A DNA stretch of 64,000 nt from Streptococcus urinalis 2285-97 (GTDB taxonomy: Bacteria; Bacillota; Bacilli; Lactobacillales; Streptococcaceae), in the NCBI RefSeq assembly GCF_000188055.2, contig NZ_AEUZ02000001.1:357501-421500 (forward strand). The letters run 5' to 3'. The notes under the pieces were generated by a model. The model had not been told where the DNA came from, did no database searches, and was given only the letters and a program-made list of their open reading frames with translations. Numbering within the stretch: position 1 is the stretch's first letter; each line of letters opens with the position of its first letter. A program made the translations under genes and the position numbers. Positions 9,536 through 18,855 of this stretch are shown one piece after another.

Positions 9536-10804
9536 ATGACAATTGAAAGTATAAAAGATTTCTCTCGTGGGAAAAATGAACCAGATTGGTTATATCACTT
9601 AAGATTAAAAGCTTTTGAACAAATAGAGACATTAGAATTACCTCATATTGAACGCGTTAAATTTCACCGTTGGAACCTTGGTGATGGTAGTATTTTTGAA
9701 AATGAGAGTACTTCAAATGTTCCAAATTTCACTGAATTAGGTAATAATCCTAAACTAGTGCAAATTGGGACACAGACTGTTATCGAACAATTACCAATGT
9801 CACTTATTGAACAAGGTGTCATTTTTACGGACTTTTATTCAGCTCTTGAAGAAATACCAGAAGTTATTGAAAAATCACTCTCTTCAGCTTTAAACATTTC
9901 AGAAGATAAATTAGCAGCCTATCATTACGCTTATTTTAACAGTGCAGCTGTATTGTATGTTCCTGATAATATTACAATTGAGCAGCCTATTGAAGCAATT
10001 TATATGCAAGATAGTGATAGCGACGTTCCGTTTAATAAACATGTGCTAGTTATTGCAGGAAAAAATAGTCATTTTTCTTATTTAGAGCGTTTTGAAAGTA
10101 TTGGTAAGAATAGACAAAAAGCAACAGCCAATATTGCAGTTGAGGTCATTGCACAAGAAGGAAGTTACATCAAGTTTTCAGCAATTGACCGCCTAGGTGA
10201 AGCAGTGACAACTTACATCAGTCGTAGAAGTTCATTAGCTCAAGATGCCACTATTGATTGGGCGATTGGCGTTATGAATGAAGGAAATGTTATTGCAGAT
10301 TTTGATTCTGATTTATTTGGTAATGGTAGCACTGCAGATTTGAAAGTTGTTGCGGCCTCTTCAGGAAGACAAGTTCAAGGAATAGATACACGAGTAACTA
10401 ATTATGGTCAAAATTCTGTTGGACATATTCTACAACATGGTGTCATATTAGACCGTGGGACATTAACCTTTAATGGAATTGGTCATATCATCAAAGGGGC
10501 AAAAGGAGCAGATGCTCAACAAGAAAGTCGTGTCTTAATGCTTTCAGATAAGGCTCGTTCTGATGCTAATCCTATATTATTAATTGATGAAAATGAAGTA
10601 ACCGCTGGTCATGCAGCCTCTATTGGACAAGTTGACCCAGAAGATATGTATTATTTAATGAGTCGTGGTTTAGACGAAGAAACAGCTGAAAGATTAGTCA
10701 TTAGAGGTTTTCTTGGAGCTGTTATTACTGAAATTCCTGTCAAAGAAGTTAGAGATAATATTATCTCAGTACTTGATCAGAAAATTGATCGTCAAGTCAA
10801 TTAA
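9536..10804 (+). CDS. sufD: Fe-S assembly protein SufD
   Basis: The product is 422 aa and forms the SufBC2D scaffold with SufB and SufC. The sequence is a SufB-like beta-helix protein, with the conserved C-terminal region HAASIGQVDPEDMYYLMSRG near residue 368 that is shared with SufB. The reading frame is open from 9491, overlapping the sufC stop. AGAAGGA stands seven bases before the ATG at 9536, and MTIESIKDFSRGKNEP is the natural N-terminus, so I place the start there. It lies between sufC and sufS in the same operon. Confidence 0.94.
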   Translation: MTIESIKDFSRGKNEPDWLYHLRLKAFEQIETLELPHIERVKFHRWNLGDGSIFENESTSNVPNFTELGNNPKLVQIGTQTVIEQLPMSLIEQGVIFTDFYSALEEIPEVIEKSLSSALNISEDKLAAYHYAYFNSAAVLYVPDNITIEQPIEAIYMQDSDSDVPFNKHVLVIAGKNSHFSYLERFESIGKNRQKATANIAVEVIAQEGSYIKFSAIDRLGEAVTTYISRRSSLAQDATIDWAIGVMNEGNVIADFDSDLFGNGSTADLKVVAASSGRQVQGIDTRVTNYGQNSVGHILQHGVILDRGTLTFNGIGHIIKGAKGADAQQESRVLMLSDKARSDANPILLIDENEVTAGHAASIGQVDPEDMYYLMSRGLDEETAERLVIRGFLGAVITEIPVKEVRDNIISVLDQKIDRQVN

Positions 10805-10824
10805 AATAGAAAAGAGGTAACCTT

Positions 10825-12054
10825 GTGTTTGAGGCTAAATCCCTAAAAAACGATTTTCCTATTTTGAATCAATTGGTTAATGAAGAACCTCTTATTTATT
10901 TGGATAGTGCTGCAACAAGTCAAAAACCTAAATCAGTCATTGAAGCTATCAGTCAATTCTACCTAACGGATAATGCAAATGTTCACCGCGGTGTTCATAC
11001 ATTAGCTGAAAGATCAACAAATGCTTATGAAAGCAGTAGAGATAAGGTACAATCGTTTATTAATGCCGAAAGTAGACGAGAAATTATCTTTACTAGAGGA
11101 ACGACAACGAGTTTAAACTGGCTAGCTCAGTTTGCTAAATCTGAACTCAAAAAAGGAGATGAGGTTATCATCTCAATTATGGAACATCATTCTAATATGA
11201 TCCCATGGCAGGAAGTTTGTCATGAAACAGGAGCAGTATTAAAGTATGTCTATTTAAAAGATAAACAATTTGATATGGATACATTTAAAAACTTATTATC
11301 TGTAAAGACAAAATGGATCAGTATAGCACATATTTCAAATGTCCTTGGTATTATAAATCCTATTTCAGAGATAACAGCTCTAGCTCATGAGATAGGAGCT
11401 AAAGTAGTGGTTGATGCGGCTCAGTCAGCTCCACATATTTCAATAGATGTGCAAGAACTTGATTGTGATTTTATGGCCTTCTCAGGTCACAAAATGCTTG
11501 GGCCAACTGGAATAGGTATCCTTTATGGAAAAGAAAAATGGTTAAATCAAATGTCTCCTATCGAGTATGGTGGAGAAATGATTGACTTTGTTTACGAACA
11601 AGAAGCTAACTGGAAAGAATTACCTTGGAAATTAGAAGCAGGAACACCCAATATTGAAGGAGCCATTGCATTAGGTTATGCCATTGATTACTTGGATTCA
11701 CTTTCTATGACTGCTATTCAACAACATGAGCAAGATTTAGTCGACTATCTTCTTCCCAAATTAGTAGCAATTGAAGGTTTAACAGTTTATGGTCCCCACG
11801 ATCCTAAAAGCCACACTGGTGTTATATCCTTTAATCTTGAAGGTGTACATCCTCATGATTTTGCAACAGCTTTGGATTATCAAGGTATTGCAGTTAGGGC
11901 GGGACATCACTGTGCTCAACCTTTACTACGATATCTTGGTCTATCATCAACTGTAAGAGCTAGTTTTTATCTTTATAATACTAAAGAGGATTGTGATTCG
12001 TTAATTGAAGCTATTTTAGCTACTAAGGAGTATTTTAATGGCAGCACTATCTAA
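10825..12054 (+). CDS. sufS: Cysteine desulfurase SufS
   Basis: The 409-aa PLP enzyme takes sulfur from cysteine to give alanine and a persulfide that is passed to SufU. Visible features: the PLP lysine in SGHKMLGPTGIG near residue 224, the AHISNVLG and VVDAAQSAPH cofactor region, and the catalytic cysteine in RAGHHCAQPLL near residue 365. The start is GTG at 10825 with AAAGAGG upstream. The 3' end overlaps the sufU start by 17 bp, so the desulfurase and its sulfur acceptor are tightly coupled. Confidence 0.96.
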   Translation: MFEAKSLKNDFPILNQLVNEEPLIYLDSAATSQKPKSVIEAISQFYLTDNANVHRGVHTLAERSTNAYESSRDKVQSFINAESRREIIFTRGTTTSLNWLAQFAKSELKKGDEVIISIMEHHSNMIPWQEVCHETGAVLKYVYLKDKQFDMDTFKNLLSVKTKWISIAHISNVLGIINPISEITALAHEIGAKVVVDAAQSAPHISIDVQELDCDFMAFSGHKMLGPTGIGILYGKEKWLNQMSPIEYGGEMIDFVYEQEANWKELPWKLEAGTPNIEGAIALGYAIDYLDSLSMTAIQQHEQDLVDYLLPKLVAIEGLTVYGPHDPKSHTGVISFNLEGVHPHDFATALDYQGIAVRAGHHCAQPLLRYLGLSSTVRASFYLYNTKEDCDSLIEAILATKEYFNGSTI

Positions 12055-12484
12055 ATTGAATAGTTTATATATGGCAGTAATTGCAGATCATTCTAAAAGT
12101 CCACATCATCATGGTCATTTGGATGGTGCAACAGCAGTCCAATTAAATAATCCTACATGTGGTGATGTGATTGAACTGACTGTTAAGTTTAAGCAGGATA
12201 TTATTGAAGATATTGCATTTTCAGGAGATGGTTGTACCATTTCAACAGCATCTTCAAGTATGATGACAGATTTAGTTATTGGAAAAACAAAAACTGAGGC
12301 ACTTGAATTAGCAACTTTATTTTCAGAAATGGTTCAAGGAAAAGAAGTTGGAAATAAGAAAGAACTTGGTGATGCAGCATTCTTAGCAGGAGTAACAAAA
12401 TTTCCCCAACGAATTAAATGTTCAACCCTTGCATGGAATGCTTTAAAAAAAGCAATTGAAAATGATGAGCCAGATAGAAAATAA
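12038..12484 (+). CDS. sufU: Zn-dependent sulfur acceptor SufU
   Basis: The 148-aa IscU-like protein of Gram-positive SUF systems accepts sulfur from SufS. The three conserved cysteines and the aspartate that bind zinc are present: C41 and D43 (NPTCGD), C66 (GDGCTIS) and C128 (IKCSTL). The Gram-positive insertion between the second and third cysteine is also present. The start lies inside the sufS 3' end with AAGGAG seven bases upstream. Confidence 0.95.
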   Translation: MAALSKLNSLYMAVIADHSKSPHHHGHLDGATAVQLNNPTCGDVIELTVKFKQDIIEDIAFSGDGCTISTASSSMMTDLVIGKTKTEALELATLFSEMVQGKEVGNKKELGDAAFLAGVTKFPQRIKCSTLAWNALKKAIENDEPDRK

Positions 12485-12524
12485 ATAATGAGATAATATA
12501 ATCAGAAATAAAAAGAGGAAAACT

Positions 12525-13940
12525 ATGTCAGAAAATGAAAAAATAGAACCAAAACCCATTGATCTTGGGGAATATAAATTTGGTTTTCACGATGATGTTG
12601 ACCCTATTTATACTACAGGTAAAGGATTGAATGAGACTGTAGTAAGGGAACTTTCTGCAGCAAAGAATGAACCAGAATGGATGCTTGATTTTCGCTTGAA
12701 ATCATTGGAAACTTTTAATAAAATGCCAATGCAGACTTGGGGAGCTGACTTATCAGGTATTGATTTTAATGATATTATTTACTATCAAAAGCCTTCAGAT
12801 AAACCTGCAAGAGATTGGGATGATGTACCAGAGAAAATCAAAGAAACCTTTGAAAAAATTGGAATACCAGAGGCAGAAAGAGCTTATCTAGCAGGGGCCT
12901 CTGCCCAATATGAGTCAGAAGTGGTCTACCATAATATGAAAGATGAGTTTGAAAAACTTGGTATTATTTTTACAGATACAGATTCTGCATTAAAAGAATA
13001 TCCGGATTTGTTTAAGCAATATTTTGCAAAGTTAGTCCCACCAACTGATAATAAACTAGCAGCCTTAAATTCAGCAGTTTGGTCAGGTGGAACGTTTATC
13101 TATGTTCCTAAAGGTGTAAAGGTAGATATTCCACTTCAAACTTATTTTAGAATAAATAATGAAAATACAGGTCAATTTGAGAGAACCTTAATTATTGTTG
13201 ATGAAGGTGCAAGTGTTCACTATGTTGAAGGATGTACAGCACCTACCTATTCTAGCAATAGCTTACACGCTGCCATCGTAGAAATTTTTGCTTTAGATGG
13301 TGCTTATATGCGCTATACGACTATCCAAAACTGGTCAGATAATGTTTATAACCTGGTTACCAAAAGAGCAAGAGCTTTGAAAAATGCTACAGTTGAATGG
13401 ATTGATGGAAATCTTGGTGCAAAAACAACTATGAAGTATCCTTCTGTCATGCTAGATGGTGAAGGAGCGCGTGGGACAATGTTATCAATTGCCTTTGCTA
13501 ATAAAGGACAGCATCAAGATACCGGTGCAAAAATGATTCACAATGCACCCCATACATCATCTTCAATTGTTTCAAAGTCAATTGCAAAAGGTGGAGGCAA
13601 AGTTGACTACCGTGGTCAAGTGACTTTTAATAAACATTCTAAAAAATCAGTCAGTCATATCGAATGCGATACTATTTTGATGGATGATCTTTCAAAATCG
13701 GATACCATTCCATTCAATGAAATTCATAATTCACAAGTCGCTTTAGAGCATGAAGCCAAAGTTTCTAAAATTTCAGAAGAACAGCTTTATTATTTAATGA
13801 GTCGTGGATTGTCAGAAAGTGAAGCTACAGAAATGATTGTTATGGGCTTTGTTGAGCCATTTACAAAAGAATTACCAATGGAGTATGCTGTTGAATTGAA
13901 TCGTTTGATTTCATATGAGATGGAAGGTTCAGTTGGTTAG
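12525..13940 (+). CDS. sufB: Fe-S assembly scaffold SufB
   Basis: The 471-aa SufB is the core scaffold where clusters are built. It is highly conserved through [34 protein letters not shown] and the beta-helix core, and ends with [20 protein letters not shown] (putative cluster-binding region with its cysteine) and [20 protein letters not shown]. It is the last gene of sufCDSUB, 40 bases after sufU, preceded by AAAGAGG. A bidirectional terminator follows, shared with the convergent dacA. Confidence 0.96.
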   Translation: MSENEKIEPKPIDLGEYKFGFHDDVDPIYTTGKGLNETVVRELSAAKNEPEWMLDFRLKSLETFNKMPMQTWGADLSGIDFNDIIYYQKPSDKPARDWDDVPEKIKETFEKIGIPEAERAYLAGASAQYESEVVYHNMKDEFEKLGIIFTDTDSALKEYPDLFKQYFAKLVPPTDNKLAALNSAVWSGGTFIYVPKGVKVDIPLQTYFRINNENTGQFERTLIIVDEGASVHYVEGCTAPTYSSNSLHAAIVEIFALDGAYMRYTTIQNWSDNVYNLVTKRARALKNATVEWIDGNLGAKTTMKYPSVMLDGEGARGTMLSIAFANKGQHQDTGAKMIHNAPHTSSSIVSKSIAKGGGKVDYRGQVTFNKHSKKSVSHIECDTILMDDLSKSDTIPFNEIHNSQVALEHEAKVSKISEEQLYYLMSRGLSESEATEMIVMGFVEPFTKELPMEYAVELNRLISYEMEGSVG

Positions 13941-13956
13941 TCTTTTTCAACTAGAT

Positions 13957-13987
13957 AAAAAACCTAGATTAAATCTAGGTTTTTTTA
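13957..13987. terminator. Bidirectional terminator between sufB and dacA
   Basis: A 13-bp stem (AAAAAACCTAGAT / ATCTAGGTTTTTT) has a TAA loop and U-runs on both strands. It touches the dacA stop region. Confidence 0.85.
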
Positions 13988-15193
13988 TGATGTCAATAAT
14001 GATTTTATTAAGGAAATAAAATCATTATTGACTTGTTGCGTTGGATAAAGGTAAACTGTAGGTTTTTTTGAAAGATATTCTTTCTTCTGAGAAAGGCTTT
14101 CCTTTAATGATATGGAACCAACTTTTTTGTTCTTTTTAATTGGTGCTTTTAATTGTTCTTGTTTTCCAAAAATCTGAGTAAGGTAGTGTATTTTTTGATT
14201 CTTTTTGATTACCAAATACAACTCATCTTTTGTTTTTAATTTAATAGTTTTTCTCATTCCATTTTTAACAGTTGCCTTTGTCACAATAGAATTAGCTGGT
14301 AAAATTTTGACTTGATATTGATTATAGCAGTAGTCTAATAGTTTGTTGGTTTCTGTAAATCTAGCATTTTCATCATTTTCAGTATTACCAGCTTTTAAGA
14401 TCACGGTGATGACTCTAAAATTACCTATTTTACTAGTAGAAACAAAGGTTTGACCAGCTATATCTGTTGTTCCAGTTTTTAGTCCATCTACCCCTTGTCG
14501 TGCTAATGTCATGCCTGGAAGCATTTTATTTGAACTTTCTAGATTTTGATTATCAAAATTGAGATGAGATTGAGATGAGATTGTCAAAATTTGAGGATAA
14601 TCATTAATAAGATGTCTTGCAATGATCGCGACACTCTTTGCACTAAGATAATTTTCATCCTCTTTTCCAGAACCTGGATAGATATGGTCGCCTAAAAATG
14701 AATTATTTAGGCCACTAGCATTCACGATTTTATAATCTTTAATTCCCCAATCTTCTAGTTTTTTCTTCATGAGGTTAACAAATTTAGGCTCAGAGCCTCC
14801 AATTTTTTCAGCTAGAGCAATAGCAGCACTATTAGCACTTGAAACCATGCTGATATTGACTAAGTCTCGCACACTATAAAGGCGTTTATCTAAATTAGGG
14901 TTACTGATAATACTATTTTGTGTTAATTCGTAAGGATAATCTGAAATAGTAACCATGTCATCCCAACTTAGCTTACCCTGATCAATTGCCTGATAGGTAA
15001 GATATATAGTCAATATTTTAGTTACTGATGCGATACCAGCTAATTGGTTACTGCTTTTTTCATATAAAATTTTACCTGTTGATGCTTCAACTGCAATAGC
15101 GTGCTCAGCATTTATATTGGGCTGCTCAGCAAATATTGGTATTGGTATCAACAATCCCAAGGTAATAATGAGTAGGGAAATAAATTTTTTCAT
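13985..15193 (-). CDS. dacA: D-alanyl-D-alanine carboxypeptidase (PBP3/DacA-type)
   Basis: The 402-aa low-molecular-weight penicillin-binding protein trims the terminal D-Ala from peptidoglycan stem peptides. It has a cleaved signal sequence (about residues 1-22, ending IPIFA). All three catalytic motifs are intact: S56-V-T-K59 (nucleophile), S119-A-N121, and K239-T-G241. A C-terminal all-beta domain ends in an amphipathic helix (NNDFISLIKSLLTS) for membrane attachment. The ribosome site before the ATG is weak (only TGGT). It is separated by its own intergenic gap and a terminator from the upstream paralogue at 15275, with which it shares long stretches such as ISDYPYELT and LGDHIYPGS. Confidence 0.94.
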   Translation of the reverse strand: MKKFISLLIITLGLLIPIPIFAEQPNINAEHAIAVEASTGKILYEKSSNQLAGIASVTKILTIYLTYQAIDQGKLSWDDMVTISDYPYELTQNSIISNPNLDKRLYSVRDLVNISMVSSANSAAIALAEKIGGSEPKFVNLMKKKLEDWGIKDYKIVNASGLNNSFLGDHIYPGSGKEDENYLSAKSVAIIARHLINDYPQILTISSQSHLNFDNQNLESSNKMLPGMTLARQGVDGLKTGTTDIAGQTFVSTSKIGNFRVITVILKAGNTENDENARFTETNKLLDYCYNQYQVKILPANSIVTKATVKNGMRKTIKLKTKDELYLVIKKNQKIHYLTQIFGKQEQLKAPIKKNKKVGSISLKESLSQKKEYLSKKPTVYLYPTQQVNNDFISLIKSLLTS

Positions 15194-15233
15194 ACCATTA
15201 TTTTACCAGTACTATATTAAATGGTCAAAAAAA

Positions 15234-15269
15234 TTTAAGACTAGTTTAAAAAAGCAAACTAGTCTTAAA
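15234..15269 (-). terminator. Terminator after the carboxypeptidase-like pseudoenzyme
   Basis: The 14-bp arms TTTAAGACTAGTTT and AAACTAGTCTTAAA enclose an 8-nt loop. On the minus strand the stem is followed by a T-run (AAATTTTTTTGACC), so it ends the gene at 15275 before the next dacA copy. Confidence 0.8.
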
Positions 15270-15274
15270 ATATA

Positions 15275-16510
15275 TTAGAGATTATTGTTGACGTAGCGGA
15301 CAAATTTATTCCACCAGACTGAAAAAATAAAGTTTGATTTAACAGATTTAGTTGTTATCAAATTAACATTTGGTTTGGAGAATAGATAACTTTTCTCAAT
15401 TTTAGAATTTGTTTCAAGTGTGGCTTTTCCAACGACTTTTCCTTTACGAAAAGGTGCAACTATTGTCTTGGTATTTAATTGTGTTTTAAAGGTTGGATTG
15501 GAGTTGCTATTAACTTGCTCAATAGCAATTAAATCAGATTGACTGGCTAAAGCTTGATTTTTAGATTTTCCATCTTGAATATTAATTTTGGTATTGGGAA
15601 TAGCTTTCCCTTTTTTTAAAACGATGGTTCTTTTATAGTTTTCTAAAATATACTGTAATAAGCGATTTGTTTCTGTAAAGTGTGGAAACTGATCTTGATC
15701 AGATGATTTTACCCCTATAACAACAGTAATAACAAGTATTTTATTTTCTTGACTAGTTGCAATAAAGGAAGTTGTACCATCACTATTATAACTTGAAATA
15801 AGTCCACTGACATCTTCACGATAGTAAGACTGATTTTTCAGCATGAGATTATGTGTGTTAAGAACCATACCATTGAAATTAAGACTTGTTTTTTGTGTTG
15901 TTTCTAATACTTCTGGAAAGTCTTTGATAAGGTGATAACAGATGATGGCCAAGTCACGAGCGCTCATTTTATTTTCATCATTATTACTAGATCCAGGATA
16001 AATGTGGTCTCCTAGCTCACTGTTATTTAGACCAGTCGCGTTATAAAGATTGGCATCTCTAATCCCCCAATTTAATAGTTTCTCTTTTGCCAAATCAACA
16101 AAACGTCGTTCAGTTCCCCCAATTTTTTCTGCTAAGGCAATAGCTGGACTATTTGCATTCATTACTAAAATAGTATCCAGTAGTTCTTTAACAGTATACT
16201 TTCGAGCATCAAGTGGGACATTACTAATATTATAGTTGACAGTCAATTCATAAGGATAATCAGAGATTGTAACAGGAGTATTCCAATTTAGTTTTCCAGA
16301 TTTGACAGCGTCATAGACCATATAAATAGTTAATACTTTGGATAAAGTAGAAACAGGTACAGAGTCTTGTGCATTTTTCTCATATAAAATTTTCCCATTT
16401 ATGGTTTCAATAGCAATAGCTTGATTTGCCTCAACTTTGAAGTCTTCTGCATGGACTTTTGATGATATCAAAAAGAGTAAAATCATGCAAATTCCTAAAA
16501 TTCTTTTCAT
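15275..16510 (-). CDS. DacA paralogue with all three catalytic motifs degraded (probable pseudoenzyme)
   Basis: The 411-aa paralogue aligns without gaps to the neighbouring DacA through the transpeptidase fold, but no catalytic motif survives. The nucleophile motif SVTK is replaced by T55-L-S-K58, SAN by N118-A-N120, and KTG by I238-S-S240. The signal peptide (residues 1-21), fold-defining stretches (TINGKILYEKNA, ISDYPYELT, LGDHIYPGS), C-terminal beta domain and amphipathic tail (FSVWWNKFVRYVNNNL) are kept. The frame is open and there are no stops, so it is not simply decaying. It may act as a non-catalytic wall-binding or regulatory partner. Start placed at 16510 because AAAAGGG lies five bases upstream; an ATG 15 bases earlier lacks a good site. 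Confidence 0.88.
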   Translation of the reverse strand: MKRILGICMILLFLISSKVHAEDFKVEANQAIAIETINGKILYEKNAQDSVPVSTLSKVLTIYMVYDAVKSGKLNWNTPVTISDYPYELTVNYNISNVPLDARKYTVKELLDTILVMNANSPAIALAEKIGGTERRFVDLAKEKLLNWGIRDANLYNATGLNNSELGDHIYPGSSNNDENKMSARDLAIICYHLIKDFPEVLETTQKTSLNFNGMVLNTHNLMLKNQSYYREDVSGLISSYNSDGTTSFIATSQENKILVITVVIGVKSSDQDQFPHFTETNRLLQYILENYKRTIVLKKGKAIPNTKINIQDGKSKNQALASQSDLIAIEQVNSNSNPTFKTQLNTKTIVAPFRKGKVVGKATLETNSKIEKSYLFSKPNVNLITTKSVKSNFIFSVWWNKFVRYVNNNL

Positions 16511-16746
16511 AGCAACCCTTTTCATAATTGATTTAATAAGATTATATCACACCTTAGACCTATAAAGAATAGGATGACAGAAAAATGATTCTCAAGCTAG
16601 TTAAATTAATAAATCTAATAAAATTAATCAAAAGTAGTAAATAAAATGAAATTATACATGTTATTTTCACTAAAAATATCATTTAATATAAATTCTACAA
16701 ATATTCTGATAACAATTCATTAATTATTTTAATTCATATTTTTTTA

Positions 16747-16755
16747 TGCTATAAT
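16747..16755 (+). promoter_or_regulatory. Extended -10 promoter of the opp operon
   Basis: TGC followed by a perfect TATAAT (16750-16755) forms an extended -10 about 55 bp before the oppA ATG. No good -35 is visible, as is usual with extended -10 promoters. The whole 16511-16808 gap is very AT-rich and holds no ORF. Confidence 0.7.
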
Positions 16756-16808
16756 CTTGTTAATAAACAACTTTTGTATTCTAGAAGAAAGTTTTATGAG
16801 GTACATTT

Positions 16809-18788
16809 ATGAAAAATAAAGGTAAATGGTTAGTAGTAGCTGGGATCAGCCTAGTTTCAGTCTTTGCACTAACAAGTTGTAGCGGTCACTCATCAAAAAA
16901 TAATACGACAAAGACATTTAGTTATGTCTATACATCAGATCCCTCAACATTAGATTATATTTTAACAAGTAAGGCAACAACAAGTGATGTCACAACTCAA
17001 GGAATTGATGGATTATTAGAAAATGATAAATATGGGAACCTTATTCCATCATTAGCGAAGACTTGGACTGTTTCTAAAGATGGTCTAACTTATACCTATA
17101 AACTACGTGATGGCATAAAATGGTATACATCAGATGGTGAAGAATACGCAAATGTTACCGCACAAGATTTTGTTACAGGCTTAAAACATGCTGCTGATAA
17201 AAAGTCAGATTCCTTATATATTGTGCAAGATTCTGTTAAAGGATTGCAAGAATATATTGATGGAAAAACAAATGATTTCTCTACAGTTGGCGTTAAAGCT
17301 TTAGATAAAAAGACAGTTCAATATACCTTAAAACAACCAGAATCTTTTTGGAATTCTAAGTTGACATATGGAATATTGGCACCCCTCAATGCTGAATTTT
17401 TGAAATCAAAAGGAAATGATTTTGGTAAATCAACCGATCCTTCCTCAATTCTATATAACGGCGCATTTTTGATTTCAGCACTTACAGGAAAATCTTCAAT
17501 AGAGTTTACAAAGAACAAAGCTTATTGGGATTCCAAAAATGTCCATATTGATAATGTTCAATTAACTTATTATGATGGTCAAGACCAAGAATCTTTATTT
17601 AGAAATTTTGATGATGGTGCCTATAGTGTTGCTAGACTATTTCCAACAACACCATCTTATAAAACGGCTAAAAAGAAATACGGCAAGAATATTACCTACG
17701 GTCAATTAACTGGAACTACATACTATGCGTCATTTAATTTGAATCGTAGCAGTTATAATCATACAAAAAAAACAAATGATCAACAAAAGAGAGACACTCG
17801 AGAAGCAGTCTTAAATAAGAATTTTAGACAATCTATCATGTTTGGTTTTGATCGTCAAAAATACCAAGCCCAAAATGTTGGTCAAGATGCTTCTAAGATT
17901 GCAATCCGAAATACCTTAGTTCCGTCTTCATTTGTTCAAATAGGAGATAAGACATTTGATCAAGAAGTTGAAAAGCAATTATCGTCTTATGGTGACCAAT
18001 GGAAAAATGTAAAACTAGAAGATGGTCAAGATGGTCTTTATAATCCCCAAAAAGCTAAACAGCAATTGACAAAAGCTAAAGAAGAATTAACAGCTAAAGG
18101 TATCAGTTTCCCAATTCATTTGGATTTACCAGTTAATCAAACGGATACTTTAGGGATTCAACAAGCCCAATCAATGAAACAATCTATTGAAGCTTCATTA
18201 GGAGCTGAGAATGTTCAAATTGATATCTCTCAACTACAGGACGATACTTACCAAAGTATCACTTATTTAGCCGAAACAACCAATGTTCAAGATTGGGACA
18301 TTTCAACAGCTTCTGGATGGGGTGCTGACTATGAAGATCCTTCATCTTATCTGGATATCTTTAATCCAGATATTCCAAATTCTCAAACTAAAAATATTGG
18401 AATCACTCCTGGACAAGATAAAGATATCGTAAAAGCGGCAGGATTTAGTGATTTTGCAAATCTAGTTTCAGATGCTAGTTTGATAAGAGATAATGTCACA
18501 AAACGTTATGAGGCATATGCAAAAGCGCAAGCCTATCTAACAGATTCAGCTGTTTATATTCCAACTATAGCATTAGGTGGTTCACCAAGGGTTTCTAAAG
18601 TTGTACCGTTCACAGTACCATTTTCATGGTCAGGTGATAAAGGTGAACGTGTTTATAAATATGTAAAACTTCAAGAAAAACCTGTTACAGCAAAACAATA
18701 TGAAACAGCATTCAAAGAGTGGAAGAAAAATAAAATAAAATCTAACGCCAAATACATGAAATCACTTTCTGATCACGTGGAAAAATAA
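16809..18788 (+). CDS. oppA: Oligopeptide-binding lipoprotein OppA (AmiA-type)
   Basis: The 659-aa lipoprotein captures peptides for the Opp/Ami importer. The signal sequence ends in a lipobox LTSC at residues 22-25, so Cys25 is the lipidated residue. The body is a family 5 extracellular solute-binding protein (GLTYTYKLRDGIKWYTSDGE near residue 92, and DWDISTASGWGADYEDPSSY near residue 496). Length equals pneumococcal AmiA. The ribosome site is GAGG. A stable intercistronic hairpin separates it from oppB, which would favour excess binding protein over permease. In streptococci this transporter also imports signalling peptides for Rgg/RRNPP regulators. Confidence 0.96.
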   Translation: MKNKGKWLVVAGISLVSVFALTSCSGHSSKNNTTKTFSYVYTSDPSTLDYILTSKATTSDVTTQGIDGLLENDKYGNLIPSLAKTWTVSKDGLTYTYKLRDGIKWYTSDGEEYANVTAQDFVTGLKHAADKKSDSLYIVQDSVKGLQEYIDGKTNDFSTVGVKALDKKTVQYTLKQPESFWNSKLTYGILAPLNAEFLKSKGNDFGKSTDPSSILYNGAFLISALTGKSSIEFTKNKAYWDSKNVHIDNVQLTYYDGQDQESLFRNFDDGAYSVARLFPTTPSYKTAKKKYGKNITYGQLTGTTYYASFNLNRSSYNHTKKTNDQQKRDTREAVLNKNFRQSIMFGFDRQKYQAQNVGQDASKIAIRNTLVPSSFVQIGDKTFDQEVEKQLSSYGDQWKNVKLEDGQDGLYNPQKAKQQLTKAKEELTAKGISFPIHLDLPVNQTDTLGIQQAQSMKQSIEASLGAENVQIDISQLQDDTYQSITYLAETTNVQDWDISTASGWGADYEDPSSYLDIFNPDIPNSQTKNIGITPGQDKDIVKAAGFSDFANLVSDASLIRDNVTKRYEAYAKAQAYLTDSAVYIPTIALGGSPRVSKVVPFTVPFSWSGDKGERVYKYVKLQEKPVTAKQYETAFKEWKKNKIKSNAKYMKSLSDHVEK

Positions 18789-18803
18789 TCAATCGCTGTT
18801 CAT

Positions 18804-18836
18804 AAAGAACTTTCTCATTTGTCGAGGAAGTTCTTT
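18804..18836 (+). other. Intercistronic hairpin between oppA and oppB
   Basis: The arms AAAGAACTTTCTC and GAGGAAGTTCTTT pair over 13 bp with one G-U pair and a 7-nt loop. Only a short T-run follows, so this looks like a partial terminator or 3'-end stabiliser that lets oppA be expressed above oppBCDF. Confidence 0.7.
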
Positions 18837-18855
18837 TGAACTATTGAGGAATAGA

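Noticed and set aside
12485..12524. TATAAT-like sequence between sufU and sufB as a separate sufB promoter
   Set aside because: There is no -35 element at a fitting distance, and the gene order is that of a single operon; AT-rich chance match.
16511..16808. CodY-type box in the oppA upstream region
   Set aside because: The stretch TTTTCACTAAAA has the wrong internal length for the CodY motif. I cannot support it, although opp is a CodY target in related species.
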